This document shows, piece after piece, positions 34,962-43,829 of a stretch of DNA of 64,000 nucleotides (the first letter of the stretch is position 1; each line of letters starts with the position of its first letter). The DNA is from Agrococcus terreus (GTDB taxonomy: Bacteria > Actinomycetota > Actinomycetes > Actinomycetales > Microbacteriaceae). The stretch is taken from assembly GCF_014645235.1 (NCBI RefSeq), contig NZ_BMLM01000001.1:1922001-1986000 (forward strand), given 5' to 3'. The translations under genes were made by a program, and so were the position numbers. The notes under the pieces are model-generated. The model worked only from the letters and a program-made list of their open reading frames with translations, did no database searches and had not been told where the DNA came from.

Positions 34962-37505
34962 TCAGTGCGCCGGGTGCCGCCGCTCGAGCTTGGCGCCCTC
35001 GACGTCGACGTCGGGGATGATCCGGTCGAGCCATCGCGGCAGCCACCAGGCGCCGCGCCCCACGAGGTGCATGATCGCCGGCACGAGCAGCATCCGCACC
35101 AGGAAGGCGTCGAAGAGCACGCCGAGCGAGAGGCCGAGGCCCATCGCCTTGATGATGACGGAGTCCGAGGCGATGAAGCCGGCGAAGACGGCGATCATGA
35201 TGAGCGCCGCGGCGATGACGACCGAGCGGCCCGCGCGGAAGCCCTGCGCGACCGCGAGCCGTGCCGGCGCCCCGTGCACGTACGCCTCGCGCATGCCGGT
35301 GGCGAGGAAGAGCTGGTAGTCCATCGCGAGTCCGAAGAGGATGCCCACGAGGAGCACCGGCAGGAAGCTGAGGATCGGGCCCGGCTGCGGCACGCCGAGC
35401 AGGTCGCCGAGCCATCCCCACTGGAACACGGCCGTGACGGCGCCGTAGGTGGCGAACAGCGAGAGCACGAAGCCCGCGGTCGCGATGAGCGGCACGAGCA
35501 ACGAGCGGAACACCATCACCATGATGAGGAACGACAGGCCCACGACGACCGCGAGGTAGGTCGGGAGGACGTCGGCGAGGCCCTCCGAGATGTCGATGTT
35601 CGACGCGGCCTGGCCGGCGACGCCGAGCGTGACGTCGCCGTCGATGGGCGGCAGCGACCGCAGCTCGCGCACGAGCGCCTCGGTCGACTCGCTGTTCGGC
35701 CCCTCGGCGGGCACGACCTGGAACGCGGCGAGGCGGTGGTCGTCCGAGACCGCGACGGGCGCGACCGCGACGACGTCGTCCTGGGCGGCGAGCTCGCGCG
35801 CGACGGCGAGCTGCTGCTCGACCACCGCGTCGTCGTCGAGCCCGTCGGGCAGGTCGGCCGTGACGAGCAGCGGGCCGTTGGCGCCCGCGCCGAACGACTG
35901 CTCGGTGAGCGTGAACGCGCGGTAGGCGGTGGAGTCGGCGGCCTCGGAGCCGCCGTCGGGCAGGCCCAGGCGCATCGAGAGCGACGGGATCGCGATCGTG
36001 CCGAGCACGGCGACCGCGAGCAGCACCGAGACGACCGCGCGCGGCGTCGACATCGGGCGCACCGCCGTCGCGGCGCGCGTCGCGCCCTCCGACGCGGCGG
36101 CCGCCGCATCCGCCTTCGCCTGCGCGCGGCGGCCGATGATCCGGCGGCCCGCGAGGCCCAGCAGCGCCGGGGTCGCGGTGGTCGCGATGAGCACGGCGAC
36201 GGCGACGCTCACCGCGCCCGCCACGCCCATGAGGGCGAGGAACGGGATGCCGGTGATCGCGAGCGCCAGCAGCGCGACGACGACGGTCGTGCCGGCGAAG
36301 ACGACCGCGTTGCCGGCCGTGCCGTTGGCGAGGCCGATCGACTCGACGACGTCCATGCCGCGCAGCAGCTGCTTGCGGTGGCGGTAGATGATGAAGAGCG
36401 CGTAGTCGATGCCGACGGCGAGGCCGAGCATGACGCCGAGGATGGGCGTGACCGACGCCATCTGCACGAGCCCAGAGAACGAGAGCACCGCCATCGCGCC
36501 GATGCCGACGCCGAGCAGCGCCGTGACGATCGGGAACGCGGCGGCGAGCAGCGAGCCGAGCACGACGACGAGCACCACGGCGGCGAGCGCGACGCCCACC
36601 GCCTCGCCGACGCCGAGGATCTCCGGCACGCCCTGCGCGATGTCGGTCGAGAACGACGCCTCGATGCCGTCGATGGGCGACGCGAGCACGTGCTCCATCA
36701 CCGCGTCCTTCGACTCCTGCGGGAGCTCGAGGCGGGTGAGGTCGAACGAGATGGTGGCGAGAGCGGTGGCGCCGTCCTCGGAGACGAGCCGGACGCCGTC
36801 GGCGAGCTCGAGCAGCTCGGCGCCCTGCTCGAGCTGCGCCTCGCCGTCCTCGAGCTCGGCGCGGCTCTCGTCGAGCTGCTGCTGGCCCGCCTCGAGCTGC
36901 TCGCGGCCCTCGTCGAGCTGCGCCTGCTGCGCGTCGAGCTGCGCCTGCTGCGCGTCGAGCTGCGCGGTGGGGAGGCCCGCGGCCTCGAGCTGCGCGCGGC
37001 CGGCGTCGAGCTGCTGCTGGCCCGCGTCGAGCTGCGCCTGGCCCGCCTCGAGCTGCTCGCGCTGGGCGTCGAGCTGCGCCTGGCCGGCCTCGAGCTGCGC
37101 CCGCCCGTCCTCGAGCTCGGTCCGCCCGTCCTCGATCTGCTGGGCCTGGTCCGCGCGCTCCGCCTCCGTGGCGAAGGGGTCGTTCGTGCCCGAGACGTCG
37201 GGGAGGCCCTCGGCGCCCGCGACGACCTCGGCGATCGCGGCCTGCTGCGCGCCGTCGATCGGCTGGCCGTCGGTGCGGTGGAACACGACCGTGCCGGTCG
37301 CGCCGGCGAAGTCGGGCAGCTCCTGCTCGAGCTCGGCGATCACCTCGCCGGAGGCGGTGCCCGGGATGTCGAAGCTCGACGAGAGGCCCTTGAAGCCGAT
37401 GAGGAAGCCGCCGGCTGCGAGGCCGAGCACGACCATCCAGGCGACGAGCACCGTCCACGCCCGCCGCGCGGCGAACGTCCCGATGCGGTGCAGCAGCTCA
37501 GCCAA
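34962..37505 (-). CDS. MMPL-family exporter with periplasmic-side coiled coil
   Basis: An 847-residue RND-superfamily transporter with two MMPL halves of about six helices each. FDIPGTASGEVI follows helix 1; GLAVGIDYALFIIYRHR and GLAMDYQLFLATGMREAYVHG carry the intramembrane Asp-Tyr pairs that drive proton coupling. Residues about 122-235 of the first external loop form a heptad-repeat coil (QLDAGQQQLDAGRAQLEA type). Start is TTG 37505 with GGAGGG six bases upstream; no ATG fits. Probably exports a lipid or toxic compound under control of the divergent TetR gene. Confidence 0.9.
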   Translation of the reverse strand: MAELLHRIGTFAARRAWTVLVAWMVVLGLAAGGFLIGFKGLSSSFDIPGTASGEVIAELEQELPDFAGATGTVVFHRTDGQPIDGAQQAAIAEVVAGAEGLPDVSGTNDPFATEAERADQAQQIEDGRTELEDGRAQLEAGQAQLDAQREQLEAGQAQLDAGQQQLDAGRAQLEAAGLPTAQLDAQQAQLDAQQAQLDEGREQLEAGQQQLDESRAELEDGEAQLEQGAELLELADGVRLVSEDGATALATISFDLTRLELPQESKDAVMEHVLASPIDGIEASFSTDIAQGVPEILGVGEAVGVALAAVVLVVVLGSLLAAAFPIVTALLGVGIGAMAVLSFSGLVQMASVTPILGVMLGLAVGIDYALFIIYRHRKQLLRGMDVVESIGLANGTAGNAVVFAGTTVVVALLALAITGIPFLALMGVAGAVSVAVAVLIATTATPALLGLAGRRIIGRRAQAKADAAAAASEGATRAATAVRPMSTPRAVVSVLLAVAVLGTIAIPSLSMRLGLPDGGSEAADSTAYRAFTLTEQSFGAGANGPLLVTADLPDGLDDDAVVEQQLAVARELAAQDDVVAVAPVAVSDDHRLAAFQVVPAEGPNSESTEALVRELRSLPPIDGDVTLGVAGQAASNIDISEGLADVLPTYLAVVVGLSFLIMVMVFRSLLVPLIATAGFVLSLFATYGAVTAVFQWGWLGDLLGVPQPGPILSFLPVLLVGILFGLAMDYQLFLATGMREAYVHGAPARLAVAQGFRAGRSVVIAAALIMIAVFAGFIASDSVIIKAMGLGLSLGVLFDAFLVRMLLVPAIMHLVGRGAWWLPRWLDRIIPDVDVEGAKLERRHPAH

Positions 37506-37590
37506 TGTCGTCCCTCCGCTGTGGGCGCACCGCCGGACGGGCGCTCCCGTCCTCGACAAGCGCGACCAAGATAACACGCACCGTCTCGTC

Positions 37591-37596
37591 TAGGCT
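37591..37596 (+). promoter_or_regulatory. -10 box of the tetR gene
   Basis: TAGGCT abuts an ATG at 37597, which would then lie upstream of the transcript start. This supports the later ATG 37636 as the real start. No clear TetR palindrome was found in the 130-base divergent spacer. Confidence 0.45.
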
Positions 37597-37635
37597 ATGA
37601 GCATCCGCCCGCTCCTCCCCCACCCCGGAGGCACC

Positions 37636-38208
37636 ATGCCGCTCCCCCGCACCGGCCCCGTGCGCAGCGAGGCCGCGCGCGCCGCGATCCTCGCCGCGAC
37701 CGCCGAGCTCTTCGCCGAGCGCGGCTACGAGCACCTCACCATCGAGGGCGTCGCGCAGCGCGCCGGGGTCGGCAAGCAGACGATCTACCGCTGGTGGCGC
37801 TCGAAGGGCGCGCTCGTGGCGGAGTGCCTCATGGAGGGCCGGCTCTTCGGCGACCGACTCGCGGTGCCCGACACGGGCGACGTGCGCGCCGACCTCGAGG
37901 CGTGGCTGCGCACGGTGCTCACCCTCGTCGACGCCGAGCGGGGGCTCGTGCTCTCGCTCCTGGGCGCCGCGGCCGAGCACGCGGAGGTCGCCGAGCGGCT
38001 CGACGCGAGCCTCACGTTCTCGGCCTCGATCGCCGACCGCCTCGAGGCCGGCACCGGCACGACCGCCAACCTGCGGCCCGGGGTGGCGGCGCGCCTCGCC
38101 GACGCGCTCATCGGCGCGGTCGTGCTGCGGGCGCTCAGCCGACAGCCGTCGGCCGACGACGACGCGGCCGCCATGCTCGACGCGCTGCTCGGTCCCGCGA
38201 CGCGCTGA
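37636..38208 (+). CDS. TetR-family regulator
   Basis: A 190-residue TetR repressor: N-terminal helix-turn-helix with RAAILAATAELFAERGYEHL, TIEGVAQRAGVGKQTIYRWW and a helical ligand-binding domain with a TetR_C-type end. ATG 37636 is chosen for GGAGG four bases upstream. It is divergent from the MMPL exporter and very likely represses it; the inducer is unknown. The convergent kinase gene ends six bases away. Confidence 0.9.
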   Translation: MPLPRTGPVRSEAARAAILAATAELFAERGYEHLTIEGVAQRAGVGKQTIYRWWRSKGALVAECLMEGRLFGDRLAVPDTGDVRADLEAWLRTVLTLVDAERGLVLSLLGAAAEHAEVAERLDASLTFSASIADRLEAGTGTTANLRPGVAARLADALIGAVVLRALSRQPSADDDAAAMLDALLGPATR

Positions 38209-38214
38209 GCCGCG

Positions 38215-40209
38215 TCAGCGCTCGCCGAGCGCCGCCGGCACCGCGGAGGCGAGCCGCAGCACCGCCGTCAGCCCGCCGTCGGCGTTGGCGCGGAGCGTCG
38301 CCGTGCCGGCGTTGCGCCGCACGAGCTCCGCGACGATCGCGAGGCCGAGGCCCGTGCCCGGCACGCTGTCGCGCTCGGCCTCGGGCGCGCGGTAGAAGCG
38401 CTCGAAGGCGTGCGCCATCGACGCCTCCGACATCCCCGGCCCCGTGTCGGCGACCGCGATGGCGACCTCGGCGCCCTCGTCGTGCGCCGACAGCGCGACG
38501 CGGCCGCCCGCGGGCGTGAACTTGAGGGCGTTCGCGAGCACGTTGCCGACCGCGCGCGCGAGGTCGGCGCGCACCGCGAGCACCGCCTCGTCGTCGGCGA
38601 CGACCTCGATGCGGACGCCCTTGCCGCGGGCCAGGGCGGCGTGCGCGGCGACGGCCTCGTCGAGCACCTCGCGGCAGCGCACGGGCTCCCGTCGGCGCGT
38701 GCCGCCGGGCTCCGCGGAGGCGCTGCTGAGGGTCAGGAGGTCCTCGACGAGCTGCGAGAGGCGCGCGGCGTTGCGGTCGATCGCCTCGACCCATTCGCGC
38801 TCGCGGCCCGGCAGCTCGCCCGCGTCGGCGAGCAGCTCGGTGTAGCCGACGATGCTCGTGATGGGCGTTCGGAGCTCGTGGCTCGTGGTCGCCAGGAAGT
38901 CGTCGCGCTGCCGCTCGAGGTCGGCGCGGATGGAGCGGGCGGCGTCGTGCTCGATCTCGGCCTCGAGCCGCGCCTGCTGCGCGGCGAGCACCTCGGTGAG
39001 GTCGATCATCTGGATCGCGAAGCGCTCGGCCTCGCCGTCGATCCGGTTGGCGGCGAGCGTGATGGTGCGGCCGGCCGCGCGCACCGTGATCGGCTCGCCC
39101 GAGGCGAGCGCCGCCCGGGCGGCGCGCAGCACGGGACCGTCCCAGACGTCGGCGTCGTCGAGCTCGTCGGCGAGCAGCGATCGGGCGGAGGGGTTCGACC
39201 ACGCGATCCGCGCCTCCCCCTCGACGCGCTGGACGATCGCGAGGCCGACCTGCGCGTCGACGAGGCTGCCGGTGAGCAGGCGCGTGGAGGCGTCGAGGCG
39301 GCGCGAGAGCGCGCGCAGCTCGTACTGGGCGGAGACGAGCACGATCGCGACCGACGAGAACGTGACGAGGAAGAGCTCGACGAGCGCCGCCCCCGTGAGC
39401 AGGTCGATGCCGTCGGCGGCGAAGGGGCCGCCGCCGCGGAGCGTCAGCACGAGGATGGCGAGCCCGCCGACGACCGACTCCGCGAGCACGACGCGGATCG
39501 GGAACCGGAAGGCCGCCCACGCGAGCGCGATGTAGGGCGCGAACGCGAGCGGCAGCGTCTGGCCCGGCCAGAACACGGCGAGCACCACGGCCGCCAGCAC
39601 GACGACCTGCACGACCATCTCGACCGGCCCGGCGCGCACCGGCAGCGGCTTCGGCAGCAGCGCGACGGGCGCGAGCATGCTCACCGCGGCGGCATGCGAG
39701 GCGGCGACGAAGGCCGCCGTCGGCCACCAGGCCCCGCCCTCGAGCAGCGCGACGACGGCGGCCGCGAGCACGCCCGCCGCGACCGCCGCGGCCATGACCG
39801 CGACGGTGAACCGCACCGCGGGCCGGAGGCCGGAGAGCCGGAACGCGCGCACGGCCGTGCCGAGCACGGCGACGACGATCGCGACCTCGGCCGCGTTGAT
39901 GAGGCCGAACAGGCCCGACACGGCGATCGAGCGCCCGGCCACGGCGTTGGCGGCGAACGTGGCCACGAGCACGAGCAGCAGCGCCCACGGCAGTCGGCGG
40001 CGGCCGTGCAGCACGCCCCACAGCACCGCGAGGCCCGCGGCCGGCCACCAGAGCGCCACGGGGCTCCCGACGGGCGCGAAGAGCACGCCGGAGAGCCCGG
40101 CCGCGAAGATCGACGCGAGCGCCACGACCCAGGCCCACCACGGAGGCTCCCACCGCGGCGGCGCGGCGGACGCGGCGTCGAGGATCGGCCCGTCAGGGAT
40201 GGCGCTCAC
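38215..40209 (-). CDS. membrane sensor histidine kinase, orphan
   Basis: A 664-residue kinase. Residues about 20-300 have around eight membrane helices resembling a MASE1-type sensor, then a PAS-like segment, HisKA with SHELRTPITSIVGYTELL (His about 443), N box NVLANALKFTPAGG, and the G boxes VADTGPGMSE and GTGLGLAIV. No response regulator is adjacent. Start is GTG 40209, six bases after a TACCGT -10, so leaderless; the longer form to 40248 would begin upstream of the promoter. Confidence 0.88.
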   Translation of the reverse strand: MSAIPDGPILDAASAAPPRWEPPWWAWVVALASIFAAGLSGVLFAPVGSPVALWWPAAGLAVLWGVLHGRRRLPWALLLVLVATFAANAVAGRSIAVSGLFGLINAAEVAIVVAVLGTAVRAFRLSGLRPAVRFTVAVMAAAVAAGVLAAAVVALLEGGAWWPTAAFVAASHAAAVSMLAPVALLPKPLPVRAGPVEMVVQVVVLAAVVLAVFWPGQTLPLAFAPYIALAWAAFRFPIRVVLAESVVGGLAILVLTLRGGGPFAADGIDLLTGAALVELFLVTFSSVAIVLVSAQYELRALSRRLDASTRLLTGSLVDAQVGLAIVQRVEGEARIAWSNPSARSLLADELDDADVWDGPVLRAARAALASGEPITVRAAGRTITLAANRIDGEAERFAIQMIDLTEVLAAQQARLEAEIEHDAARSIRADLERQRDDFLATTSHELRTPITSIVGYTELLADAGELPGREREWVEAIDRNAARLSQLVEDLLTLSSASAEPGGTRRREPVRCREVLDEAVAAHAALARGKGVRIEVVADDEAVLAVRADLARAVGNVLANALKFTPAGGRVALSAHDEGAEVAIAVADTGPGMSEASMAHAFERFYRAPEAERDSVPGTGLGLAIVAELVRRNAGTATLRANADGGLTAVLRLASAVPAALGER

Positions 40210-40215
40210 GTGAGA

Positions 40216-40282
40216 ACGGTACGGCCTCCGGCGGCGCACCGCGCGCACTGCGAGCGCAGGGTCCGCCCAGCGCGACTACTGT
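40216..40282. promoter_or_regulatory. divergent leaderless promoters (kinase / ArsB-like)
   Basis: Minus-strand TACCGT (40216-40221) is six bases from the kinase GTG; plus-strand TACTGT (40277-40282) is six bases from the transporter GTG at 40289. No ribosome sites on either side. Confidence 0.6.
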
Positions 40283-40288
40283 CGGCTC

Positions 40289-41449
40289 GTGCGACTCGCG
40301 CTCGTCGGCCTCGGCCTCCTGCTCGTCGGCGGCGCGGCGGCGCTGACCGGCCTCCTGCCCGCGGCCGACGCCGAGGCGCTCGGCGAGCGGGTCTGGCCGA
40401 TCCTGGCGTACGTGACCGCGGTGACGGTGGTGGCCGAGCTCGCGGCGGAGGCCGGCCTGTTCCGGGCGATCGCGGGCCGACTGAGCGGGCTCGCGCGCGG
40501 CCGCGCGCTCGTGCTGTGGCTGCTCGTCGCGGCCCTCGCGGTCGTCGCGACCGCGTTCCTGTCGCTCGACACCACCGCGGTGCTGCTCACGCCCGTCGTG
40601 GTGCTGCTCGCCGCCCACGCGGGCCTGCGGCCGCATCCGTTCGCGCTCGCGACCGTCTGGCTCGCGAACGCCGCGTCGCTCTGGCTACCCGTCTCGAACC
40701 TCACGAACCTGCTGGCGGCGCACCGGCTCGGGGTCGAGGGGCCGTGGGCGTTCCTCGCCCTGCTGTGGGCGCCGGCGCTCGTGGCGACGCTCGTGCCGAT
40801 CGGCGTCATGCTCGTCGTGTTCCGCCGCGAGCTCGCGGCCCGGTTCGTGCCGGACGCGCCCGAGCCGGTGGAGGATCCGGTGCTGCTGCGGCTCTCGGCG
40901 GTCGTCGTCGCCGCGCTGCTGCCGCTGCTGGTCTCGGGGATCGACCCGTGGATCCCCGCCACGGGCGCCGCCGCGGTGCTCGTGGCGGCGTTCGCGGCGC
41001 GCCGGCGCGAGGCGCTCGGCATCGGCCTCGTGCCGCTGCCGCTGCTCGTGTTCGCCGCCGGCCTCTTCCTCGTCGTCGAGGCGGCCCATGCGATGGGGCT
41101 CACGGCCGCGCTCGCCGCGGTCGCGGGCGGCGGCGACGACCTCGGCTCGCTGCTGCGGCTGTCGATGGGCGGGGCCGTCGCGGCCAACGCCGTCGACAAC
41201 CTGCCGGCCTACCTCGCGCTCGAGCCGCTCGCCGACTCCCCCGTCCGGATCGCCGCCCTGCTCGTGGGCGTGAACGCCGGTCCGCTCGTCACGCCGTGGG
41301 CATCGCTCGCGACGCTCCTGTGGCACGCCCGGCTCGTGCGGCTCGGCGTCGAGATCTCGTGGCGCCGGTACGCGCTGCTCGGCCTCGTCGCGGCGCCGCT
41401 GACCGTCGTGGCCGCGACCGTGGCGCTCTGGGCCGCGCACGGCGCCTAG
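40289..41449 (+). CDS. ArsB/NhaD-type ion transporter
   Basis: A 386-residue membrane protein of the ion transporter superfamily with about ten to eleven helices. FLSLDTTAVLLTPVVVLLA, WLANAASLWLPVSNLTNLL and AANAVDNLPAYLAL are the duplicated substrate-site motifs of SLC13/ArsB proteins. Arsenite, citrate or sodium/proton exchange are possible; no arsenic genes are near. It begins with GTG and is likely leaderless. The divergent sensor kinase might control it, but that is inference. Confidence 0.82.
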   Translation: MRLALVGLGLLLVGGAAALTGLLPAADAEALGERVWPILAYVTAVTVVAELAAEAGLFRAIAGRLSGLARGRALVLWLLVAALAVVATAFLSLDTTAVLLTPVVVLLAAHAGLRPHPFALATVWLANAASLWLPVSNLTNLLAAHRLGVEGPWAFLALLWAPALVATLVPIGVMLVVFRRELAARFVPDAPEPVEDPVLLRLSAVVVAALLPLLVSGIDPWIPATGAAAVLVAAFAARRREALGIGLVPLPLLVFAAGLFLVVEAAHAMGLTAALAAVAGGGDDLGSLLRLSMGGAVAANAVDNLPAYLALEPLADSPVRIAALLVGVNAGPLVTPWASLATLLWHARLVRLGVEISWRRYALLGLVAAPLTVVAATVALWAAHGA

Positions 41450-41455
41450 GACGGC

Positions 41456-42226
41456 CTACGACCCCTTCGGCCAGTCGTCGGGCACCGGTGCGCCGTGCGG
41501 GGTCGCGGGATCGGCTCCGACGTCCGACCACGAGTCCTGCGGGCGGTAGCCGAGGTCGAGCATCGTGTTCGTGAGGTCCCAGCGCCGGTTGGGGTTGTCG
41601 GAGATCGCGTAGTACAGGCCGAAGCGCACGTCGGCCTCGATCGCGCAGCGGAACACCCGCTCCGCGTCGTCCTCGCTCAGCCACATCGCGTGCAGCAGGT
41701 CGAGGTCGGCCGAGGCGGGGTCGTCGGTCATCCAGCCGATCCGGAGCGCGACCACCGACAGCCCGTGCTCGTCGGCGTAGAAGCGCCCGAGGATCTCGCC
41801 GAACGCCTTCGAGACGCCGTAGAGCGAGTCGGGGCGCTGCAGGTGGTGCGGGTAGACGGGCCATTCCTCGAGCCGGTCGTACATGCCCATCGCGTGGTTC
41901 GACGAGGCGTACACGACGCGCTCGACGCCTGCCTCGCGCGCCGCCTCGAGCACGTTCCGCGCGCCGACGATGTTCGCGCCGAGCACATCCTCCCAGGTCG
42001 ACTCGGGGCTCGCGCTGCCCGCGAGGTGCACGACGACGTCGACGCCCTCCATGAGCGCGCGGACGGCGTCGTAGTCGGTGAGGTCCGCCTCGCGGAGCTC
42101 GCGCTCCTGCTCGGGCGTCCGGGGCGTCCGGCCGTGCATGACGACGTCGTAGTCCTCGCGCAGCCGATCCGACAGCAGCAGGCCGATCCCGCCCGTCGCG
42201 CCGGTGATGAGCACGCGGCGGGCCAC
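41456..42226 (-). CDS. NAD-dependent epimerase/dehydratase, uronate dehydrogenase-like
   Basis: A 256-residue extended short-chain dehydrogenase. VLITGATGGIGLLLSDRL is the Rossmann glycine motif; VVYASSNHAMGMY and the YGVSK catalytic pair with RPDSLYGVSKAFGE resemble uronate dehydrogenase (Udh), which oxidises glucuronate or galacturonate to the lactone. Start GTG 42226 has GAGGAG five bases upstream and overlaps the aldo/keto reductase stop by one base. The pairing with a reductase suggests sugar-acid metabolism. Confidence 0.83.
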   Translation of the reverse strand: MARRVLITGATGGIGLLLSDRLREDYDVVMHGRTPRTPEQERELREADLTDYDAVRALMEGVDVVVHLAGSASPESTWEDVLGANIVGARNVLEAAREAGVERVVYASSNHAMGMYDRLEEWPVYPHHLQRPDSLYGVSKAFGEILGRFYADEHGLSVVALRIGWMTDDPASADLDLLHAMWLSEDDAERVFRCAIEADVRFGLYYAISDNPNRRWDLTNTMLDLGYRPQDSWSDVGADPATPHGAPVPDDWPKGS

Positions 42227-43068
42227 TACAGCTCCTCGTAGCGCGCCGGGTCCTGGTCGGCGAGCCGGCCGTCGGGGCGGCCGAGGGCGGTGATGGCGGC
42301 GAGCTCGTCGCCCGAGAGCAGCAGGTCGACGGCGCCGAGGTTCTCGGCCTGTCGCTCGGGCGAGGCGGCCTTGGGCAGCGGCACCGCGCCCCGGCCGATC
42401 GCCCAGGCGAGCACGACCTGCGCGGGCGTGGCGCCGCGCTCCTGCGCGATGCGCACGACCTCGGGGTGCTCGAGCAGGTCGTTGCCGCGCCCGATCGGGC
42501 TCCACGCCTGCGTGATGATGCCGTGCTCGCGGTCGTAGGCGAGCTGCTCCTCCTGCGGGAAGTACGGGTGCAGCTCGACCTGGTTGACCTCCGGCAGCAC
42601 GCCGGTGGCCTCCCGGAGCCGGTCGAGGTGCTCCGGCAGGAAGTTGCAGACGCCGATCGCGCCGACGAGGCCGCGCTCCTTGGCCTCGATGAGCGCCTCC
42701 CACGCCTCGACGTACTGCCCGCGGCCGGGGTTCGGCCAGTGGATGAGGTAGAGGTCGAGCCGCTCGAGGCCCGTGCGGGCGACGCTCTCCTCGATCGTCG
42801 CGATCGCGGCGTCGTGGGCGTGGTGGCGGCCGGGCAGCTTCGACGTGACGACGAGCTCCTCGCGCGGCGTGCCCGCGGCGACGGCGGCGCGCACGGCGGC
42901 GCCGACGGTCCCCTCGTTCTCGTAGTTGAAGGCGGAGTCGATGAGGCGGTAGCCGCCCCGGATCGCCCCCTCGATCGCCTCGGCGCCCCCGGCGCCCTTG
43001 AGGCGGTAGGTGCCGAAGCCGACGACGGGGAGGCTGAGGCCGGCGTGGGCGGTGGTGGTGGGGATCAT
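42226..43068 (-). CDS. aldo/keto reductase
   Basis: A 280-residue NADPH-dependent AKR: VVGFGTYRLKG, the catalytic set in YRLIDSAFNYENE (Asp, Tyr), VVTSKLPGRHH (Lys), LYLIHWPNP (His), and the cofactor-binding PLPKAASPERQAEN. It resembles 2,5-diketo-gluconate reductases. ATG 43068 follows GGAAGGAGCACC. Operon with the Udh-like gene downstream. Confidence 0.92.
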   Translation of the reverse strand: MIPTTTAHAGLSLPVVGFGTYRLKGAGGAEAIEGAIRGGYRLIDSAFNYENEGTVGAAVRAAVAAGTPREELVVTSKLPGRHHAHDAAIATIEESVARTGLERLDLYLIHWPNPGRGQYVEAWEALIEAKERGLVGAIGVCNFLPEHLDRLREATGVLPEVNQVELHPYFPQEEQLAYDREHGIITQAWSPIGRGNDLLEHPEVVRIAQERGATPAQVVLAWAIGRGAVPLPKAASPERQAENLGAVDLLLSGDELAAITALGRPDGRLADQDPARYEEL

Positions 43069-43090
43069 GGTGCTCCTTCCGCCCGCGACG

Positions 43091-43696
43091 CTACGCCCGC
43101 CGTCTGATCGGCTCGTGGACGCCGCCGTCCGCGCGCACGTGCTCGAGCAGGGCGCGCAGCGGCGCGGGCGCGCGCTCCGCGCCGAGCGCCTCGACGAGCA
43201 GCGGCGCGTAGCGCGCCTTGCGGCGGGCGCCGGCGCCGAAGAAGCGCCGCAGCACGCGCTCGCGCGTCCAGCCGCGCTGCGCGGGCATCTGCGCGAGCCG
43301 CGCGAGCGAGGCGCCGTCGCCCTCGGCGTCGACCACCGCCTCCCCGCCGTCGGCGCCGAGCGCGCGGACGAGCTCGTCCTCGAGGTCCGCGTCGCAGCCG
43401 AAGAACCCGATCCGCTCGAGGCCGTCGGGCGCGAGCGCGAGCGCCGCCTCGAGCCCCGCATCCGCGAGGCCGCGGCGCACGCGGGATGCCGCCGGTGCGT
43501 CGTACAGCCCCGCGAGCGCCAGCCCGCGACCGCGCGGGCCGAGGCGGAGGGCGTGGGTGCGCGTGTTCGTCACGCCCGCCATCGCCACGACCTCGACGCC
43601 CTCCGCCGCGAGGTCGCGCCCCTGCAGCCGCGCGAGCGCGAGGACCGCGAGCCGATCGCTCTCGCCTTCGACGAGCACGGCGACGCGCGGGTCCAT
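43091..43696 (-). CDS. TOPRIM-like protein of unknown role
   Basis: A 201-residue protein beginning MDPRVAVLVEGESDRLAVLA, which matches the first strand and glutamate of TOPRIM domains of the OLD/RecR kind, followed by VEVVAMAGVTNTRT and a later GLYDAPAA. The C-terminal half is helical and basic. No OLD-type ATPase domain is attached, so it is a stand-alone TOPRIM protein. GGAGG lies only one base before the ATG, which makes the start less sure. It lies between the AKR gene and the divergent LacI unit. Confidence 0.6.
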   Translation of the reverse strand: MDPRVAVLVEGESDRLAVLALARLQGRDLAAEGVEVVAMAGVTNTRTHALRLGPRGRGLALAGLYDAPAASRVRRGLADAGLEAALALAPDGLERIGFFGCDADLEDELVRALGADGGEAVVDAEGDGASLARLAQMPAQRGWTRERVLRRFFGAGARRKARYAPLLVEALGAERAPAPLRALLEHVRADGGVHEPIRRRA

Positions 43697-43770
43697 GCCT
43701 CCATCACGCCGCATCCGCGCGCTGCGGTCAAGGCCACGGCTTGCGGATCGCGACCGCCTCTGGCAGTGTG

Positions 43771-43800
43771 TGGAAAGGTTTCCACATGGAAACGTTTCCA
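43771..43800. promoter_or_regulatory. two LacI-family operators
   Basis: TGGAAAGGTTTCCA (43771-43784) and TGGAAACGTTTCCA (43787-43800) are 14-base palindromes, 16 bases centre to centre, 30-59 bases before the lacI ATG. The core matches the TGGAAACGTTTCCA class bound by LacI/GalR regulators. Autoregulation and control of the sugar operon are expected. Confidence 0.85.
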
Positions 43801-43829
43801 CGGATGTGATGCACATGGAGGTGCTGGCG

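Noticed and set aside
36840-37140. Apparent CRISPR-like or satellite repeats
   Set aside because: These are codon repeats for the MMPL coiled coil, without unique spacers.
37597-37635. Upstream ATG start for the TetR gene
   Set aside because: Directly abuts the TAGGCT -10 box and would lie outside the transcript; the later ATG has GGAGG.
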